A stretch of DNA of 64,000 nt. Source: JBLUOA01 sp048060095 (GTDB lineage: Bacteria > Pseudomonadota > Alphaproteobacteria > Rhodobacterales > Rhodobacteraceae). The position numbers and the translations under genes were made by a program. Shown in pieces: positions 60,717-64,000 of the stretch. The notes below the pieces were generated by a model that ran no database searches, was not told the DNA's origin, and worked only from the letters and a program-made list of their open reading frames with translations. The DNA lies in NCBI RefSeq assembly GCF_048060095.1, contig NZ_JBLUOA010000001.1:1550001-1614000 (forward strand), in the 5' to 3' direction. Every line of letters starts with the position of its first letter. The first letter of the stretch is position 1.

Positions 60717-62321
60717 ATGTCGGAGTCGTCGGGAAGAGACGGTGTAGTCGATCTGTTCGTTATCGGGGGCGGTATCAACGGCTGCGGCATTGCCCGTGAT
60801 GCGTCCGGGCGCGGCATGTCCGTGACCTTGGCCGAGATGAACGATCTTGCCTCCGCCACGTCCTCAGCATCGACAAAGCTGTTCCACGGCGGCTTGCGCT
60901 ATTTGGAGTATTTTGAGGTTCGCTTGGTCCGCGAAGCGCTGAAAGAGCGTGAAACGCTGCTTCGCGCCATGCCCCACATAGGCTGGCCGATGCGGTTCGT
61001 GCTGCCCTATCACAAGGATATGCGGTTCGAGGGCGAAACGCCGACGTCGAAGATCCTGAGCGTTGTCATGCCGTGGATGAAGGGGCGTCGCCCGGCGTGG
61101 CTGATCCGCTTCGGCCTGTTCCTTTACGACAATCTCGGCGGGCGCAAGATACTGCCCGGCACAAAGACCGTCGATTTGCGGACCGATCCGGTTGGAGAGC
61201 CACTTCAAGATCGATTTGCAACCGCTTATGAATATTCGGATTGTTGGATTCAGGACTCGCGCCTTGTGGTGCTGAACGCCCGCGATGCAGAGGCGCGGGG
61301 CGCGCGGATTATGACGCGCACAAAGGTCACAGCCGCCGAGCGCAAAGGCGATCTTTGGGAGGTAACGACCGAGGACGCCGCAAGCGGCGCGGTCACCGTC
61401 CACAAGGCGCGGATGTTGGTCAATGCCGGTGGCCCGTGGGTCGAAGACATCATCCGCAACACCGCCCGCATCAACGCGACCGAAGGCGTGCGCCTTGTTC
61501 GCGGCAGCCATATCGTGACGAAAAAGCTGTTTGATCATGACAAATGCTATTTCTTCCAGGGGCAGGACGGGCGTATCATCTTTGCGATCCCGTATGAGAC
61601 GGATTTCACGCTGATCGGCACGACGGATGCGGACCACGAAGATGTCTCCGTCAAACCCGTCTGCACGCCGGAAGAGGCGGATTATCTGCGCAAATTTGCC
61701 TCGCAATACTTCAAGCGCCCGGTGACTGAGGACGATATCGTCTGGACCTATTCGGGCGTCAGGCCGCTTTACGACGACGGCGCGACATCCGCGACGGCAG
61801 CGACGCGGGACTATGTTTTGAAGGTCAACGATGACGGCGCACCGTTGCTGAACGTCTTTGGCGGCAAGATCACGACCTATCGCAAGCTCGCTGAACACGC
61901 TCTTGAAAAGATCGCTCCGTTCTTCAATGGAACGCCGGAAAGCTGGACTGCTGGCGTGCCCTTGCCCGGTGGCGACTTTCCGGTCGCGGATGTTGAAAAG
62001 CTGATTGCCGACCTCAAAACCCAACACCCGTTCCTTGATGATTTCTGGGCGCGGCGGCTGGTGCGCGGATACGGAACGGATGCGTTCGTGATGCTTGAGG
62101 GCACGACAGACGCCGACGCACTCGGCGAGGCGTTTGGCGCGACCCTCACAGAGCGCGAAGTCCGCTGGTTAATGGTTCACGAATATGCCCAAACCGCCGA
62201 GGATGTCGTTTGGCGCCGCAGCCGGCTTGGCCTGCGGTTGAGCACTGACCAGATCGGGCACCTTGAAAAGTGGATGGCCGACGCACGGTCCGATCACACT
62301 GCCAAGGCGATCACGGGGTAG
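60717..62321 (+). CDS. glpD: Glycerol-3-phosphate dehydrogenase, aerobic FAD type
   Basis: From ATG 60717 the product is 534 aa. The FAD-binding fold is DLFVIGGGINGCGIARDASG (about residues 11-30), then ATSSASTKLFHGGLRYLEYF and, near the middle, the substrate region GIRPLYDD-like SGVRPLYDDGATSATAATRD. The C-terminal domain (about 390-530) has VRGYGTDAF and REVRWLMVHEYAQTAEDVVW, LGLRLSTDQ. It oxidises glycerol-3-phosphate to DHAP and passes electrons to quinone at the membrane. It precedes glpK with 129 bases between. Confidence 0.95.
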   Translation: MSESSGRDGVVDLFVIGGGINGCGIARDASGRGMSVTLAEMNDLASATSSASTKLFHGGLRYLEYFEVRLVREALKERETLLRAMPHIGWPMRFVLPYHKDMRFEGETPTSKILSVVMPWMKGRRPAWLIRFGLFLYDNLGGRKILPGTKTVDLRTDPVGEPLQDRFATAYEYSDCWIQDSRLVVLNARDAEARGARIMTRTKVTAAERKGDLWEVTTEDAASGAVTVHKARMLVNAGGPWVEDIIRNTARINATEGVRLVRGSHIVTKKLFDHDKCYFFQGQDGRIIFAIPYETDFTLIGTTDADHEDVSVKPVCTPEEADYLRKFASQYFKRPVTEDDIVWTYSGVRPLYDDGATSATAATRDYVLKVNDDGAPLLNVFGGKITTYRKLAEHALEKIAPFFNGTPESWTAGVPLPGGDFPVADVEKLIADLKTQHPFLDDFWARRLVRGYGTDAFVMLEGTTDADALGEAFGATLTEREVRWLMVHEYAQTAEDVVWRRSRLGLRLSTDQIGHLEKWMADARSDHTAKAITG

Positions 62322-62392
62322 GGGCGTCGCAGCCTCTTCCCTTCCGAGTATGCTCGGCGGTATCGTGTGGGCCACATGCCGCTAAGCAGTGA

Positions 62393-62420
62393 CGGGGGTC
62401 GATCTCTGGGATCACCCCCG
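62393..62420 (+). terminator. Hairpin between glpD and glpK
   Basis: CGGGGGT (62393-62399) and ACCCCCG (62414-62420) form a 7-bp stem with a 14-base loop, followed by CCGTTTTA. It may be a weak terminator or attenuator. Its distance of 30 bases to the glpK ATG would also allow effects on glpK translation. Confidence 0.5.
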
Positions 62421-62450
62421 CCGTTTTAGACAAGAAGGTATAACTGCTTC

Positions 62451-63935
62451 ATGACCTATATCCTCGCTATCGATCAGGGCACGACCTCCAGCCGCGCGAT
62501 CTTGTTTGACAAGTCGATGAAGATCACCGCCACGGCGCAGGAAGAATTTCCGCAGCATTTCCCAAAGTCGGGATGGGTGGAGCATGATCCTAGCGATCTT
62601 TGGTCGACCACTGCGGGCACTTGCCGCGAAGTGATCGAACGCGCCGGGATCACAGCCGCAGATATCACCGCGATCGGTATCACTAACCAGCGGGAAACCA
62701 CCGTCGTTTGGGATCGCGAAACCGGCAAGCCGATCCACAACGCGATTGTCTGGCAGGACCGGCGCACGGCCGAATTGTGCCGGGAACTGCGGGATGCCGG
62801 GAAAGAAGAGACATTCACCGAAAAGACCGGACTGCTGCTTGACCCGTATTTTTCGGGCACCAAGCTGAAATGGATTCTCGATCACGTCGATGGTGCCCGT
62901 GACCGCGCCCGAAAAGGGGAGCTTTTGTTCGGCACCGTCGATAGCTTCCTGATCTGGAAGCTGACCGGAGGCCAGTCACATGTCACCGATGCAACGAATG
63001 CCGCGCGGACCTTGCTTTACGATATCCACAAAGGGCGCTGGAGCAGCACGATTTGCGATATTCTCGACATTCCGATGGAGATGTTGCCGGAGGTGAAGGA
63101 CTCCGCCGCTGATTTTGGCATGACTCGAAGCGATCTGTTCGGGCGAGAGATTCCGATTCTGGGCGTCGCGGGCGATCAACAAGCGGCGACGGTCGGGCAG
63201 GCGTGTTTTGAACCGGGGATGCTGAAATCCACCTACGGAACCGGGTGTTTCGCGCTACTGAATACCGGCGATACGCCGGTTAAGTCGGAAAACAGGCTTT
63301 TGACGACGATTGCCTACCAGTTCGATGGAAAGCCGACCTACGCGCTGGAAGGGTCGATCTTTATCGCGGGCGCGGTCGTACAATGGCTGCGGGACGGTCT
63401 GAAAATCATCCGGGATGCGAAAGAAACCCAGCCCCTCGCCGAAGCGTCGGATGAGGGGCAGGATGTTATTCTGGTGCCTGCGTTCACGGGCCTTGGCGCA
63501 CCGTATTGGAACGCCGATTGTCGCGGCGCGATTTACGGTCTGACTCGCGGCTCCGGCCCTGCCGAATTCGCGCGCGCGGCGCTTGAAAGCGTCGGCTACC
63601 AGACTCGCGATCTGATGGAGGCAATGAACGCCGACTGGGAAGGCGGCGACAGCGCCGTCTTGCGGGTCGACGGCGGGATGAGCGCTTCTGACTGGGCGAT
63701 GCAGTTCCTGTCTGACATTCTTGACGCGCCAGTCGATCGGCCAGAGGTGTTGGAAACAACGGCGCTCGGCGCTGCATGGCTCGCCGGGATGCGCGCCGGC
63801 ATCTACCCGGATCAGGCAGGGTTCGCCGAGGCGTGGGCGCTGGAGCGGCGGTTTGATCCTGCGATGGACTCAGGTGATCGCGCCCGGAAATACGATGGCT
63901 GGAAACGGGCTGTTCAGGCGACGCTAAGCGTTTGA
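62451..63935 (+). CDS. glpK: Glycerol kinase
   Basis: The 494-aa protein is a full FGGY kinase: [20 protein letters not shown] at the N-terminus, [54 protein letters not shown] and the C-terminal [20 protein letters not shown]. It phosphorylates glycerol to glycerol-3-phosphate, the substrate of GlpD. With glpR and glpD it forms the glycerol utilisation unit. No glpF facilitator gene is in the window. Confidence 0.96.
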   Translation: MTYILAIDQGTTSSRAILFDKSMKITATAQEEFPQHFPKSGWVEHDPSDLWSTTAGTCREVIERAGITAADITAIGITNQRETTVVWDRETGKPIHNAIVWQDRRTAELCRELRDAGKEETFTEKTGLLLDPYFSGTKLKWILDHVDGARDRARKGELLFGTVDSFLIWKLTGGQSHVTDATNAARTLLYDIHKGRWSSTICDILDIPMEMLPEVKDSAADFGMTRSDLFGREIPILGVAGDQQAATVGQACFEPGMLKSTYGTGCFALLNTGDTPVKSENRLLTTIAYQFDGKPTYALEGSIFIAGAVVQWLRDGLKIIRDAKETQPLAEASDEGQDVILVPAFTGLGAPYWNADCRGAIYGLTRGSGPAEFARAALESVGYQTRDLMEAMNADWEGGDSAVLRVDGGMSASDWAMQFLSDILDAPVDRPEVLETTALGAAWLAGMRAGIYPDQAGFAEAWALERRFDPAMDSGDRARKYDGWKRAVQATLSV

Positions 63936-64000
63936 AACGACTGCCACTTGCCGATGTGGGGGATTTTCCAGGCATTTCGCAGCGCGAAAGGCATGTGGCG
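63936..64000. other. Window end, no supported feature
   Basis: Sixty-five bases after glpK. A minus-strand frame here reads [20 protein letters not shown] and stops within the glpK 3' end, so the 3' end of a convergent gene is possible but not supportable from so little sequence. Confidence 0.3.

Noticed and set aside
63936..64000. 3' end of a convergent gene after glpK
   Set aside because: A plausible peptide can be read on the minus strand, but 65 bases are not enough to support a call.

Overview
The window looks like a chromosomal segment of an alphaproteobacterium of the order Rhodobacterales (Roseobacter/Rhodobacter type). The evidence is the high-GC coding, the order yceD-rpmF-plsX-fabH-ihfA-merR-tRNA-Pro, the block argS-SPOR-nagZ-scpA-scpB, a DksA that has lost three of four zinc-finger cysteines, and a PIN-domain gene coupled to an RNA methyltransferase. 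I made these assignments from protein motifs and gene order by reading; no database search was run. Most of the window is core metabolism and housekeeping. I see no prophage, insertion sequence or CRISPR array.

Layout. 1-6258: the 3' end of an RNA methyltransferase gene overlapping a PIN-domain gene; an M48 protease; a five-gene minus-strand operon (moxR, GNAT, DUF2927 lipoprotein, 54-aa membrane protein, VWA protein); dksA. 6343-11305: FAD monooxygenase, exonuclease III, Hint-domain protein, ErpA, dGTPase-like protein, small secreted protein. 11306-11893 is gene-poor and partly low in GC. 11894-17341: argS, SPOR protein, nagZ, scpA, scpB and a small gene, tightly packed. 17349-22873 (minus): two-domain dCTP deaminase, tRNA-Pro(GGG), MerR-type regulator, ihfA, fabH, plsX, rpmF, yceD. 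22961-28130: bamE, olsB preceded by a Pho box, ABC-F ATPase, GrpB protein, SDR dehydrogenase, small secreted protein.

28135-33790 (minus): a branched-chain amino-acid-type ABC transporter (livJ, livG, livF, a secreted small protein, livH, livM). 33963-42134: soluble sugar dehydrogenase, GlxA-type regulator, class II DAHP synthase, PAS protein, yicC, gmk, gamma-carbonic anhydrase, metC and an unrecognised gene. 42321-49374 is the phosphate-starvation locus phoR-pstSCAB-phoU-phoB, with a Pho box before pstS. 49371-52397 encodes a 1008-aa kinase/M23/class-III aminotransferase fusion. Then come ppx/gppA and rlmE, a tungstate transporter in the order tupB-tupC-tupA, copA-cueR behind a CueR-type promoter, and glpR divergent from glpD-glpK.

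The most interesting points are: two Pho boxes with the same 11-bp period, one before pstS and one before olsB, which would tie phosphate sensing to phosphorus-free ornithine-lipid synthesis; the three-domain fusion enzyme; a secreted four-cysteine protein translationally coupled inside the liv operon; the MoxR/VWA operon with a lipoprotein and a tiny membrane protein inserted; and the low-GC orphan patch before argS. Nothing in the window forces the conclusion of an entirely new system. The fusion enzyme and the MoxR/VWA operon are the best candidates for undescribed biochemistry.
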